Source of the DNA: Marinisporobacter sp.
GTDB taxonomy: Bacteria; Bacillota; Clostridia; Peptostreptococcales; Thermotaleaceae
Assembly (NCBI GenBank): GCA_025210525.1
Contig: JAOARP010000060.1
Location: 1-64,000 of the forward strand
Direction of reading: 5' to 3'
Length of the DNA: 64,000 bases
Below are positions 34,182-43,769 of this stretch, in pieces. A model generated the notes under the pieces. The model was not told the origin of the DNA. It saw only the letters and a program-made list of their open reading frames with translations, and searched no databases. Every line of letters starts with the position of its first letter. Position 1 is the first letter of the stretch. The position numbers and the translations under genes were made by a program.

Positions 34182-35912
34182 ATGAAATGGTTTTATAATT
34201 TAAAAATATCAGTCAAGCTTGTAACTAGTTTTATTATTGTATCACTTATTGCTGGAGTAGTAGGCTTTGTTGGAATCATAAACATTAAAACCATAGATAA
34301 AAATGATACGATTTTGTATGCGAATATGACGGTACCTATAGCTTATTCAGCAGAGTTAGCAAAGCTTTTTCAAAGAGTACGAATAAACACAAGAGAGATG
34401 ATTTTAGAGGATGACCTTGAAAAGATTAATGAGAAATATAATGAAATTACACAGATCGTAGAAGAGATGAATGGCATATCAGATCAATTCAAAGAAACGA
34501 TATTATCTGATGAAACAAGACAAGCCTTTGAAGAATTTTTAGATACGAGAGCAGCATATCGGTCCTATCTTGATAAATTGTTAGTACTTTGTAGAGAAAA
34601 TAGGGATGAAGAAGCCTATGCATTTTTAAAAGGGGATTTTAGATTTGCGGCTGATGCAGAGCAGGGAGCTATTGATCGATTAGTACAAATGAAAGAGGCT
34701 GATGCAAAGAAAAAGGCTCAAGAAAATGCGGCTACTGCAAGTAAAGCGATTGTAACTATGATAAGTGTTATTGCTGGAGGAATGGTTATAGCCATTATTC
34801 TTGGATTATACATAGCGCGATTAATTAGCAATCCTATTAAAGGGTTAGTTAAGGAAGCTAAAAAAATTGCAGAGGGAGATTTAGATGTAAATATCAAAAA
34901 TAACAACAAAGATGAGGTTGGTATTTTAGCTGGAACTTTTAAACAAATGGCTGAAAATATGAATGATGTTCTAGGGAATATTAGCACAGCAGCAGAGCAA
35001 GTAGCTTCTGGATCAAAACAGGTATCTGATTCTAGCATGGCTCTATCTCAAGGTGCTACAGAGCAGGCTAGCTCTATTGAAGAGCTTACATCAGCTATTG
35101 AAGAAATTTCTGCACAAACGGAGCAAAATGCGCAAAATGCAAATGAAGCAAATGATTTAGCAGAAAATGCAAAAATAAATGCAGAGCAAGGAAATGAACA
35201 AATGAATCATATGCTAAGGGCTATGGACGAGATTAATGATGCTTCTGCTAACATTTCAAAGATTATTAAGGTTATTGATGAAATAGCTTTTCAAACCAAT
35301 ATACTGGCGTTAAATGCTGCTGTTGAAGCGGCAAGAGCAGGACAGCATGGGAAGGGCTTTGCAGTAGTAGCAGAGGAAGTTAGAAATCTTGCGGCTAGAT
35401 CGGCAAATGCGGCAAAAGAAACGACTACAATGATCGAAGGTTCTATTAAAAAGGTAGAAGGGGGAACGAAAATCGCCAATGAAACAGCTGATGCACTAAA
35501 TGAAATTGTGCAAGGGGTTACGAAAGTTGCATCTCTTGTTAATAATATTGCCATAGCTTCAAATGAGCAAGCTACTGGTATTACCCAGGTAAATCAAGGA
35601 ATTTCACAAGTATCAGTGGTAGTACAGACCAATTCTGCAACTGCACAGGAGAGCGCAGCTGCTAGTGAAGAACTTTCTAGCCAAGCAGAGATGCTACAGG
35701 ATACAGTAAGTCGGTTTAAATTAAAGAAAAATAAACAATCTACCTACAACGGACAAGAAGAAATCAATCCAGAGGTATTAAAAATGTTAGAAAATATGTC
35801 AAATAAAAATAGATATAAACAAAGTGTTGAATATGAAGGTCTAGAAAATGAGGGGGAAACAGGGGCAAAGACAAAAATTATTTTAAGTGATAGAGAATTT
35901 GGGAAATATTAG
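34182..35912 (+). CDS. Methyl-accepting chemotaxis protein with four-helix external domain
   Basis: The 576-residue receptor has a first membrane segment at about 10-30, an outside helical domain of the 4HB_MCP type (about 35-185), a second segment at about 188-210, HAMP ([21 protein letters not shown]) and the signalling domain. The signalling hairpin is [44 protein letters not shown]. It is encoded inside the che operon and is therefore probably the dedicated receptor. No C-terminal NWETF-type tether is present. Ligand unknown. Confidence 0.95.
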   Translation: MKWFYNLKISVKLVTSFIIVSLIAGVVGFVGIINIKTIDKNDTILYANMTVPIAYSAELAKLFQRVRINTREMILEDDLEKINEKYNEITQIVEEMNGISDQFKETILSDETRQAFEEFLDTRAAYRSYLDKLLVLCRENRDEEAYAFLKGDFRFAADAEQGAIDRLVQMKEADAKKKAQENAATASKAIVTMISVIAGGMVIAIILGLYIARLISNPIKGLVKEAKKIAEGDLDVNIKNNNKDEVGILAGTFKQMAENMNDVLGNISTAAEQVASGSKQVSDSSMALSQGATEQASSIEELTSAIEEISAQTEQNAQNANEANDLAENAKINAEQGNEQMNHMLRAMDEINDASANISKIIKVIDEIAFQTNILALNAAVEAARAGQHGKGFAVVAEEVRNLAARSANAAKETTTMIEGSIKKVEGGTKIANETADALNEIVQGVTKVASLVNNIAIASNEQATGITQVNQGISQVSVVVQTNSATAQESAAASEELSSQAEMLQDTVSRFKLKKNKQSTYNGQEEINPEVLKMLENMSNKNRYKQSVEYEGLENEGETGAKTKIILSDREFGKY

Positions 35913-35935
35913 AGAGCTTTTAACGCTCTCTTTCC
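35911..35935 (+). terminator. Small intra-operon hairpin after the receptor gene
   Basis: AGAGAGC (35911-35917) pairs with GCTCTCT (35925-35931), followed by TTCC. It starts at the receptor stop codon and may act as a weak attenuator or mRNA end stabiliser. Confidence 0.45.
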
Positions 35936-35957
35936 TTAATGGTAGGGGTTGGGAAGG

Positions 35958-36770
35958 ATGATTATTACAGACAAAGAATTTAAGCAATTAGCCCAGTATG
36001 TAAAAGTAAATTTTGGGATTCATTTAAAAGAAGAAAAAAGATCTCTTGTAATCGGTAGACTTCATCAAGTACTAAGTAGTAAAAAATTTAAAAGCTTTTC
36101 TGAGTATTATGAGTATATGGTATCAGATAAGACAGGAGAGGCATTAGTAACGCTTATTGATAAAATCACGACGAATCATACTTTTTTTATGAGGGAGGCA
36201 GAACATTTTTATTTTTTAAAAGATAAAGTATTACCCTATTTATATGATCATGTGAAGGATCGGGATTTAAGAATATGGAGCGCTGGATGTTCTTCTGGGG
36301 AAGAACCTTATACTTTGGCCATGATGATAGATGAATTTTTAGGAAAAGAAAAATATATGTGGGATACGAAAATACTAGCTACAGATATATCCAGTAAAGT
36401 ACTAAGTAGTGCTAAGAGGGGGATTTATAGTAACGAAAGAATAGCAACTTTGCCAGCTAAGTGGAAGCTTGATTATTTTAAAAGGTTTGATCATGAGAAC
36501 GCTGTGATTTTAGATAAAATTAAAAATCAATTGATCCTTAGAAAATTTAATCTTATGGATAAGACCTTTCCTTTCAAAAAGAAATTTCATGTAATCTTTT
36601 GTAGGAATGTGATGATTTATTTTGATCATCCAACAAAAACGGAACTTTTAAATAAATTTTATGATATGACTGAACGTGGGGGATATCTTTTTATTGGACA
36701 TTCAGAATCTATAACCAGAGGAACAACGAGGTATAAATACATCATGCCTGCTGTTTATAGAAAGGAGTAG
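35958..36770 (+). CDS. cheR: Chemotaxis protein methyltransferase CheR
   Basis: The 270-residue protein has the CheR N-terminal helical domain and the SAM-binding domain (RIWSAGCSSGEEPYTLAMMI, then VIFCRNVMIYFDHPTK, then YLFIGHSES). It methylates receptor glutamates for adaptation. ATG 35958 is preferred; TTG 35949 is in frame. The stop is only 5 bp before cheB. Confidence 0.95.
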   Translation: MIITDKEFKQLAQYVKVNFGIHLKEEKRSLVIGRLHQVLSSKKFKSFSEYYEYMVSDKTGEALVTLIDKITTNHTFFMREAEHFYFLKDKVLPYLYDHVKDRDLRIWSAGCSSGEEPYTLAMMIDEFLGKEKYMWDTKILATDISSKVLSSAKRGIYSNERIATLPAKWKLDYFKRFDHENAVILDKIKNQLILRKFNLMDKTFPFKKKFHVIFCRNVMIYFDHPTKTELLNKFYDMTERGGYLFIGHSESITRGTTRYKYIMPAVYRKE

Positions 36771-36775
36771 AAGGT

Positions 36776-37816
36776 ATGGGGAGAGAGAATAAAATTAGGG
36801 TATTAGTAGTAGATGATAGCATTGTTTTTAGGGAAGTGCTTTCTCGGGGGATTTCTTCTGATTTAAGAATTGAAGTAGTAGCTACAGCAACAGATCCTTT
36901 TGATGCAAGGGATAAAATATTAGAATATAAGCCAGATGTGATGACCTGTGATGTACAAATGCCTAAAATGAATGGAATTGAGTTTATAAAAAGGTTATTG
37001 CCTCAATATCAACTACCTGTAGTTGTTGTTAGTGGGGTAAGTGATGCAGTTTTTGATGCCATGAATGTAGGGGCTGTAGATTTTGTTACTAAACCGGATG
37101 TAAAATCTCCCAAAAGTGTTGAAAATTTTATCTATGAGTTGATTGAAACCATAAAAATTGCAGCCAATGCAAAAGTGTCACCTTATAAGAAAAAGATAGC
37201 TAAGAAAAAGAAAGAAAAATTTGAAACAGATTCAAGTAAAATTATAGCTATTGGTGCATCTACAGGAGGTACCAATGCCATTTATACTATTCTTAAAGGG
37301 TTACCTTCTGATATACCTGGAATTGTGATTGTACAACATATTCCGCCTGTCTTTTCAAGTATGTTTGCAGAAAGATTAAATAACAGTATATCTCTTTCTG
37401 TAAAAGAAGCTACATCAGGAGATTATGTAGAAAAAGGAAGGGTCTTGATTGCTCCTGGAGATCAGCACATGCGTATTAAAAAGGTTGGAGATCGGTATAA
37501 AGTAGAATGTTTTAAAAAAAACAAAGTCAATGGACATTGTCCTTCTGTAGATGTGTTGTTTGAATCTGTGGCAAAGGTAGCTGAAAGTCATGCTATTGGA
37601 GTGATTTTAACAGGTATGGGGTATGATGGAGCAAAGGGACTTTTAATGATGAAAAGAAAAGGGGCAAGAACGATAGGACAAGATGAAAAATCTTCTGTAG
37701 TTTATGGAATGCCAAAGGTGGCCTATCGTATAGGGGCTGTTCAAAAACAAGCTGATTTAGAAAATATAGCATATCTTATTTATACCATGCTTCGGAAGGG
37801 CTCAGAGAATCGTTGA
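36776..37816 (+). CDS. cheB: Chemotaxis response regulator methylesterase CheB
   Basis: The 346-residue protein has an N-terminal receiver (VLVVDDSIVFR, phosphoacceptor Asp in MTCDVQMPKMNG) and a C-terminal methylesterase with the catalytic Ser (IGASTGGT), His (VQHIPP) and Asp (LTGMGYDGAKG) motifs. It removes methyl groups from receptors when phosphorylated by CheA. With cheR it gives the system a complete adaptation pair. Ribosome site AAAGGAG overlaps the end of cheR. Confidence 0.95.
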   Translation: MGRENKIRVLVVDDSIVFREVLSRGISSDLRIEVVATATDPFDARDKILEYKPDVMTCDVQMPKMNGIEFIKRLLPQYQLPVVVVSGVSDAVFDAMNVGAVDFVTKPDVKSPKSVENFIYELIETIKIAANAKVSPYKKKIAKKKKEKFETDSSKIIAIGASTGGTNAIYTILKGLPSDIPGIVIVQHIPPVFSSMFAERLNNSISLSVKEATSGDYVEKGRVLIAPGDQHMRIKKVGDRYKVECFKKNKVNGHCPSVDVLFESVAKVAESHAIGVILTGMGYDGAKGLLMMKRKGARTIGQDEKSSVVYGMPKVAYRIGAVQKQADLENIAYLIYTMLRKGSENR

Positions 37817-37855
37817 AATTTCAAAAAGCTATAGGGCTTAGAAGGGGGATTTCAA

Positions 37856-40534
37856 ATGATTGAAAAATTAATACAAATAGATAAGAATGAGTTAGAAAAT
37901 ATTTTTGAATTTTTTCCTTTAGGGCTTATGATTGTAGATGATTACCGAATCATCAAACAAGTCAATCAATCCTTTGGAGAATTAATAGGAGTTAGAATAG
38001 ATGAAATGGTTGGAAAAAAATTTGGGGATGGAATGATATGCCCTTATAGCATACCCAAAGGTTGTGGAAATCATGAAAATTGTAGATTATGTTATATAAA
38101 AAATAGTATTGAGAAGGTAATAGAAACTAGGATTCCTTATAATAATATGGTTTTTCAATATCCACAACATAGAAGTTATTTAGAGGATAATATGTGGCTA
38201 AAAATGCATTTTATTCCTGTTTGTAAAAAAGGTGAAAATCATGTGATGATTGTAATGGATAATATTACAGAAGAGAAAAAAGGAGAAATAGAATTAAAAC
38301 GATATAAAATGCTTTCACAAAATGCACGTGATATTATTTTATTTATAGATATGCAAGGCAAAATTATTGAGGCCAATGAAGCTGCTGTGAATGCATATGG
38401 TTATTCTTATGAAGAGTTTATGACTATGACGATTCATGATCTTCGAGCGTGTGGAAATGAGACAAAAAAACAAATGAAAATAGCTGCGCGACAAGGGATC
38501 GTTTTTGAAGCAAAGCATCGACGAAAAGATGGAAATGTGTTTTATGTAGAAGTTAGCTCTAAAGGACAAAAAGTAGGAAATAAGGAAATTTTATTAAGTA
38601 TTATTAGAGATATAACAGATCGAAAAAAAGCTGAAAAAGCATTAAGTGAAAGTCAGGAAAAATATCAAACACTGCTCATGAATATGAATAATGGATTTGC
38701 ATATTTTAAAGGGATACGGGATGAAAATAATAATTTAATAGATTGTGTTTATTTAGAGGTAAATGAAGCTTTTGAGAAGTTAACAGGATTAAACAAAAAA
38801 GATATTATAGGAAAAAGCTTGTTAGAGATAACCACAGATAAAACCATAAAAGATTATTTTTATATATTACAAAGGGATATGGACGTGGGGAAAGGTTTTA
38901 AATTATTAGATTATCAATTAACGAGTAGAGATAAATGGTGTTCTGCCTATGTGTATGTTCCAGAGCAAGGTTATTTAGCATTGATTCTTACAGATATTAC
39001 GGAGGAACGAAAAGCAGCAGAGACAATGAAAAAAGCAAAAGAAGCAGCAGAAGGAGCTAATAAAGCAAAAGGCGAATTTTTAGCAAATATGAGCCATGAA
39101 ATACGCACACCCTTAAATGGCATTGTTGGAATGATAGACTTAACACTAATGACTGCCCTAGATGAAGAACAAAAAGATAATCTTCTCACGGCTAAAACTT
39201 GTGCAAGTTCATTGATGAAGGTGATTCATGATATTTTAGATTTTTCAAAGATGGAAGCTGGAAAATTAACAATAGATGAGATTCCATTTAATATAACGAA
39301 TTTGATGGAAGGAATTATTAAAACTCATTCTATTCAAGCTATTAATAAAGAAGTTGAATTGCATTATAGCTTTTCTTCAGAGATACCAAAACATTTGGTG
39401 GGAGACCCGAATAGATTGCGCCAAATATTAGATAATCTTATTAATAATGCTATTAAATTTACAGATCAAGGGGAGGTATGTGTAGATGTAGAAAAAATAG
39501 ATACTTCTGATGATGAAATTATTCTAAAGTTTATTGTAAAGGATACGGGAATAGGCATAGCTAAAGAAGATAAGAGCAAGCTTTTTACGAGCTTTAGTCA
39601 AGTAGATAGTTCTATAACAAGAAAATTTGGGGGAACTGGATTAGGTCTTGTGATCTCAAAGCAATTAGTAGAGATGATGGGCGGTAGGATCAATGTAGAA
39701 AGTGAAAAGGACTTAGGAAGTTGTTTTTACTTTACCCTAAAATTTAAAAGAAAAGAACAGATTGAAGATGGAATGATGAATCATTCTATAATATATAGCT
39801 ATCAAACGTTAACTGTCTTAGTAGTAAAAGATGAACCAATTAATCAAGCGGTGTTAGCAAGTTTGCTGAAAAAGAAAGGATATCTAGTGGATATAGCTAA
39901 TAATGGGATAGAAGCACTCAAGTTACATCGTCAGAAAAAGTATGATGTTATTTTTATGGATATTCAGATGCCAGAAATGGATGGTCTTGAGACAACTAGA
40001 AGGATAAGAGAAAGAGAAGGCAATGATGTGCATACACCTATCATTGCGGTTACGGCTTTTTCGTTAAAAGGAGATAGAGAAAAATTTCTAGCACTGGGAA
40101 TGGATGAATATATTGCAAAGCCTATACAAGTGGATAAAATGTTTCAAGTAATGAATGATGTGGTGAATAGGATGAAGAATAAATCGAAAAAATTTGAAGT
40201 TTTATATATGGAAGACTTTAAAACCATATTTGAGGAAAATAAAATAAAATTAGAAAAAGAAGAACAAAAGAAGATTTTTGATGAAATAAAAGAGCATATT
40301 AGAAAACTTGAACAGCATATAGAAGGTCATAAAATCTTATCTATTGAAAAAATTGCAGAAAAGATAAAAATCTTATCTAATCAATTAGATTTAGATGAAT
40401 TAAAAAGTGTTGCATTTAAAATGCAACTAGCTGTTAGACGAGGGGATTTTGATAAAGCCATTATACATGCATTTGAAATCACACATGAATTTAGAGTAGT
40501 ATCAGAAGATTTTAGATCAATAAAGGAGGCGTAA
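37856..40534 (+). CDS. Hybrid sensor histidine kinase with three PAS domains and a receiver
   Basis: The 892-residue soluble protein has PAS1 (about 10-130), PAS2 (about 145-265) and PAS3 (about 268-390). A dimerisation domain follows with MSHEIRTPLNG (His near residue 413), then an ATPase domain (NNAIKFTDQG, DTGIGI, GGTGLGLVIS). The receiver carries its acceptor Asp near residue 702 (IFMDIQMPEMDG). PAS1 contains C62, C70, C76 and C79 in a C-x7-C-x5-C-x2-C pattern. The receiver's acidic pair reads VVKDEP, so the first Asp is Lys. A charged helical tail of about 130 residues resembles an HPt hairpin without a clear phospho-His. No membrane segment. It sits between cheB and a receiver gene. Confidence 0.93.
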   Translation: MIEKLIQIDKNELENIFEFFPLGLMIVDDYRIIKQVNQSFGELIGVRIDEMVGKKFGDGMICPYSIPKGCGNHENCRLCYIKNSIEKVIETRIPYNNMVFQYPQHRSYLEDNMWLKMHFIPVCKKGENHVMIVMDNITEEKKGEIELKRYKMLSQNARDIILFIDMQGKIIEANEAAVNAYGYSYEEFMTMTIHDLRACGNETKKQMKIAARQGIVFEAKHRRKDGNVFYVEVSSKGQKVGNKEILLSIIRDITDRKKAEKALSESQEKYQTLLMNMNNGFAYFKGIRDENNNLIDCVYLEVNEAFEKLTGLNKKDIIGKSLLEITTDKTIKDYFYILQRDMDVGKGFKLLDYQLTSRDKWCSAYVYVPEQGYLALILTDITEERKAAETMKKAKEAAEGANKAKGEFLANMSHEIRTPLNGIVGMIDLTLMTALDEEQKDNLLTAKTCASSLMKVIHDILDFSKMEAGKLTIDEIPFNITNLMEGIIKTHSIQAINKEVELHYSFSSEIPKHLVGDPNRLRQILDNLINNAIKFTDQGEVCVDVEKIDTSDDEIILKFIVKDTGIGIAKEDKSKLFTSFSQVDSSITRKFGGTGLGLVISKQLVEMMGGRINVESEKDLGSCFYFTLKFKRKEQIEDGMMNHSIIYSYQTLTVLVVKDEPINQAVLASLLKKKGYLVDIANNGIEALKLHRQKKYDVIFMDIQMPEMDGLETTRRIREREGNDVHTPIIAVTAFSLKGDREKFLALGMDEYIAKPIQVDKMFQVMNDVVNRMKNKSKKFEVLYMEDFKTIFEENKIKLEKEEQKKIFDEIKEHIRKLEQHIEGHKILSIEKIAEKIKILSNQLDLDELKSVAFKMQLAVRRGDFDKAIIHAFEITHEFRVVSEDFRSIKEA

Positions 40535-40537
40535 AGG

Positions 40538-40945
40538 ATGAGAATTCTTATTGCAGAAGACGACTTAATTAGTAGAAAATTTTTATCAAGATTTTTATCA
40601 AAATATGGAGACTGTGATTTAGTTGTAGATGGGATGGAAGCTTTAGATGCTTATATGATGGCAATAAAGGAGAAAAATGCCTATGATTTAATTTGTTTAG
40701 ATATTATGATGCCTAATGTAGATGGGGTAAAGGTACTAAAAATTATTCGTCAATTAGAGGAACAAAATAATATATCATCTGATGAGCGATGTAAAGTGAT
40801 TATGACAACGGCATTAGCAGATACACAATTTGTACAAAAATCCTTTGAAATTGGTTGTGATGCATATGCAGCTAAGCCTATTGATACAGAAAGATTGGTA
40901 GAGGTTATGAAAAAATTAGGATTGATCAAGGATTCCATAGAATAA
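40538..40945 (+). CDS. Single-domain response regulator
   Basis: The 135-residue receiver has the acidic residues (ILIAEDDLISRKFL), acceptor Asp in LICLDIMMPNVDGV, Thr in IMTTALAD and Lys in AAKPID. It starts 3 bp after the hybrid kinase stop, with ribosome site AAAGGAGG inside the kinase gene, so it is likely the partner of that kinase. No DNA-binding domain is present, so output is by protein contact. Confidence 0.92.
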   Translation: MRILIAEDDLISRKFLSRFLSKYGDCDLVVDGMEALDAYMMAIKEKNAYDLICLDIMMPNVDGVKVLKIIRQLEEQNNISSDERCKVIMTTALADTQFVQKSFEIGCDAYAAKPIDTERLVEVMKKLGLIKDSIE

Positions 40946-41130
40946 GATGTTTTGATTGATTATAGTGGAAATACTTTATATTACAAAATAAAACAAAATT
41001 TGACAAATAGAGAATTTTCTGATAAAATTATTCTTGATAAGGGACTTATATGAAAAGTAGATCATGAAAAAGTATATCCTTAGATGGATTGGTAGGAGCT
41101 TTGAAGTTTTGGATATATGGGGGGATAAAT

Positions 41131-41511
41131 ATGGAATTTGTTTCTGAAGCGTTGCAAGCAATGAGATCAATTAAGCATAATTTAGATCAGAATTTACTAG
41201 TTTCAAAGATTTTATCCATAAAGAGTCATGATAAAAATGTATATTTTTTTTACTTATGGAATGAGCATAATCATAAAATAAAAGTCTTTAGTCATGAAGA
41301 AGAGAAGAAAGTAAATATAAGTATTATCTTTACTTTTAATGGACAAGTTATGGATAAGAAATTTAAAATAGGAAAACTCATACATGTAAATGAAATTATG
41401 AATTTTATTTACAAGATTCTTAATTATTATGAATTACGTATTGAACTTAGGAAGTATAAATATGAGGATTATGATTTAATGCAGAAGAATATGAAAGTAA
41501 AATCCATATAA
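41131..41511 (+). CDS. Unrecognised 126-residue protein after the chemosensory operon
   Basis: ATG 41131 follows GGGGGATAA. The protein (MEFVSEALQAMRSIKHNLDQN onward) is soluble, basic and beta-rich in the middle (NVYFFYLWNEHNHKIKVFSHEEEKKVNISIIFTF), with a helical end. It contains no cysteine and no known motif. It lies 185 bp after the receiver gene and before a terminator, so it may be a late gene of the same operon. Confidence 0.6.
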   Translation: MEFVSEALQAMRSIKHNLDQNLLVSKILSIKSHDKNVYFFYLWNEHNHKIKVFSHEEEKKVNISIIFTFNGQVMDKKFKIGKLIHVNEIMNFIYKILNYYELRIELRKYKYEDYDLMQKNMKVKSI

Positions 41512-41536
41512 TTTGGATGATGAGGTTTTAAAGATC

Positions 41537-41574
41537 ATAAAAGGGTGATACCACTTGGTGGGTCACCCTTTTAT
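41537..41574. terminator. Bidirectional terminator
   Basis: ATAAAAGGGTGA (41537-41548) pairs perfectly with TCACCCTTTTAT (41563-41574), with an inner CCACTTGGTGG. It separates the chemosensory region from the convergent ABC-F gene. Confidence 0.9.
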
Positions 41575-41590
41575 CAATTAATTTTTTAGT

Positions 41591-43147
41591 TTATACGATT
41601 TTGGTGGTCCAAGATTCACAATTCCAAATATCTGTTACAATATCTTTATAAAAATCAGGCTCATGGCAAATAAGAAGGATACTGCCCGTATAAGCTAAAA
41701 GGGCACGTTTAAGCTCTTCTTTTGCGTCTACATCTAGATGGTTCGTTGGCTCATCTAAAATCAGTAAATTTGTTTCTTCGTTGATCAGCTTACATAGACG
41801 GACCTTCGCTTGTTCCCCACCACTTAAAACAACCACTTTGCTTTCTATATGCTTTGTAGTTAGACCACATTTTGCAAGGGCTGAACGAACTTCGAACTGG
41901 GTATAAGAAGGAAATGCTTGCCATACTTCTTCAATACATGTTTTATAGTTTGCTTCTTTAATTTCTTGCTCAAAATAGCCCGTATGGAGATAATCCCCAA
42001 GTTCTACAGAACCAGAAAGAGCTTTGATTTCTCCTAGAATACTTTTTAAAAGGGTAGTTTTTCCAAGTCCATTGGCTCCGATGAGTGCAATCTTTTGCCC
42101 TCTTTCCATACGAAGATTTAAAGGCTTAGAAAGGGGTTCATTATATCCGATGACAAGATCATTTGTTTCAAAAATCAACTTACCAGAGGTTCTAGCTTTT
42201 TTGAAGTTAAATTCAGGCTTTGGCTTTTCTCTTGTAAGCTCAATTCTGTCTATTTTATCAAGCTTTTTTTGTCTAGACATGGCCATATTTCTAGTAGCTA
42301 CTCTTGCTTTATTCCTAGCAACAAAATCTTCAAGGGCTGCAATTTCTTGTTGTTGTTTTTTGTAGGCAGCCTCCAGCTGTTGTTTCTTAGCTTCATAAAT
42401 CTTCATGAAATTGTCATAATCACCTACATAGCGGTTTAATTCTTGATTTTCCATATGATAGATTAGATTAATAACACTATTTAAGAATGGAATATCATGA
42501 GAAATTAAAATAAAGGCATTCTCATATTCTTGAAGATAGCGTTTTAACCATTCTATATGGACTTCATCTAAATAATTTGTAGGCTCATCTAAAAGAAGAA
42601 TGTCTGGCTTTTCTAATAGTAGCTTTGCAAGAAGGACTTTTGTTCTTTGACCACCACTTAAATCATGAACATCTTTTGTAAGACCAATATCTTTTAAGCC
42701 TAATCCTCGACTAATTTCTTCTACTTTTGAGTCGATCATATAAAAGTCGTTATTTGTCAAAATATCTTGAATAGATCCCATCTCTTCAAGCATTTGTTCA
42801 AGCTCCTCAGGAGTAGCTTCAGCCATTTTATCGCATATTTCATTCATCTCCGTCTCAAGATCAAAGAGATATTTAAATGCGCTTCTTAAGACATCTTGAA
42901 TCGTGAGCCCTTTTTCAAGGATTGTATGTTGATCAAGATAACCAACCCGAACTCGTTTTGACCATTCGATATGTCCTTCATCTGGTTCTAATTTTCCTGT
43001 TATGATATTCATAAAAGTGGATTTCCCTTCACCATTAGCTCCCATAAGACCAATATGTTCACCTTTTAAAAGTCTAAAGGATACATTATTAAAAATGGCA
43101 CGGTCTCCAAATCCATGACTTAAATTTTTTACTGTTAAAATACTCAT
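41591..43147 (-). CDS. ABC-F family ATPase
   Basis: The 518-residue protein has two ABC cassettes and no membrane segments. The Walker A motifs are GANGEGKST and GANGLGKTT, the signatures LSGGQRTKV and LSGGEQAKV, and the Walker B regions LLLDEPTNYLD and LILDEPTNHLD. The linker between cassettes is rich in basic and charged residues, as in ribosome-binding ABC-F factors (YkpA/YbiT/EttA groups). Such proteins relieve stalled ribosomes, and some confer antibiotic protection. The short linker suggests a housekeeping type. Start ATG 43147 follows AAAAGGAG. Confidence 0.93.
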   Translation of the reverse strand: MSILTVKNLSHGFGDRAIFNNVSFRLLKGEHIGLMGANGEGKSTFMNIITGKLEPDEGHIEWSKRVRVGYLDQHTILEKGLTIQDVLRSAFKYLFDLETEMNEICDKMAEATPEELEQMLEEMGSIQDILTNNDFYMIDSKVEEISRGLGLKDIGLTKDVHDLSGGQRTKVLLAKLLLEKPDILLLDEPTNYLDEVHIEWLKRYLQEYENAFILISHDIPFLNSVINLIYHMENQELNRYVGDYDNFMKIYEAKKQQLEAAYKKQQQEIAALEDFVARNKARVATRNMAMSRQKKLDKIDRIELTREKPKPEFNFKKARTSGKLIFETNDLVIGYNEPLSKPLNLRMERGQKIALIGANGLGKTTLLKSILGEIKALSGSVELGDYLHTGYFEQEIKEANYKTCIEEVWQAFPSYTQFEVRSALAKCGLTTKHIESKVVVLSGGEQAKVRLCKLINEETNLLILDEPTNHLDVDAKEELKRALLAYTGSILLICHEPDFYKDIVTDIWNCESWTTKIV

Positions 43148-43426
43148 TTCATACTCCTTTTCTCGATAATATTATAAAAAAATTTAAATAGTGTTGCCCA
43201 ATATAAGAATCATTAAGATATTTATGAGTGAAATATATTAGGAAAAACTTTTGCTAAAAGAGATACACATATCCTTAATTATATATGAGGATATGATAGG
43301 TTAAAAGAGAAATTTAAAAATATTTATTTCAAATAGAGTGAGAAAAGGCTTAATCGAAGAATATTCATAAAAAAAAAGAACTATAAAAAATTATTAAAAA
43401 TATGAATAAATTAAAAATTTTTGTTA
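43148..43426. other. Divergent intergenic region
   Basis: AT-rich DNA between the ABC-F and symporter genes. It contains an 8-bp stem CATATCCT/AGGATATG (43268-43275 with 43288-43295) but no gene was recognised. Confidence 0.4.
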
Positions 43427-43478
43427 TTGATTTATTAGTAAGGGTTATGGTATACTTGTCAATGTGAAAACGTTTTCG
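43427..43478 (+). promoter_or_regulatory. Symporter promoter with overlapping cre-type operator
   Basis: TTGATT (43427-43432) and TATACT (43451-43456) with an 18-bp spacer precede TGAAAACGTTTTCG (43465-43478), one base off the ideal CcpA/LacI palindrome TGAAAACGTTTTCA. The operator overlaps the expected transcription start, which implies repression. Confidence 0.7.
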
Positions 43479-43563
43479 TTTATAAATGTTTATGGAATCA
43501 TGTATTTTACTTATATGTACTATGTGAAATTGTATGAAAAGTTTTATTTTTTTTTAATAAGTT

Positions 43564-43578
43564 CGCAAACGTTTGCAA
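43564..43578. promoter_or_regulatory. Second LacI-family operator
   Basis: The sequence contains the perfect 12-bp palindrome GCAAACGTTTGC, centred 99 bp downstream of the first operator centre. The pair suggests looping or a dedicated LacI-type regulator in addition to CcpA. Confidence 0.6.
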
Positions 43579-43769
43579 AAACTATTTTCCATTTATTCAA
43601 TAAAATACTATTATGAATCATTAAAATTGCGTGAATAATGAATTGAATTAAAATTCAAAAATTATTAATAAATATGAAGAAGGAGGGATTAAAGTAATAA
43701 GAAGGTAAAGCAATACTGAAAAGTTATGTTAAGAAATGATTATATTCTAAGTTGTGGGAGGAATAAAAA

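Noticed and set aside
34718-35554. Long reverse-strand frames inside the receptor gene
   Set aside because: Antisense shadows of a clearly conserved chemoreceptor; no ribosome sites.
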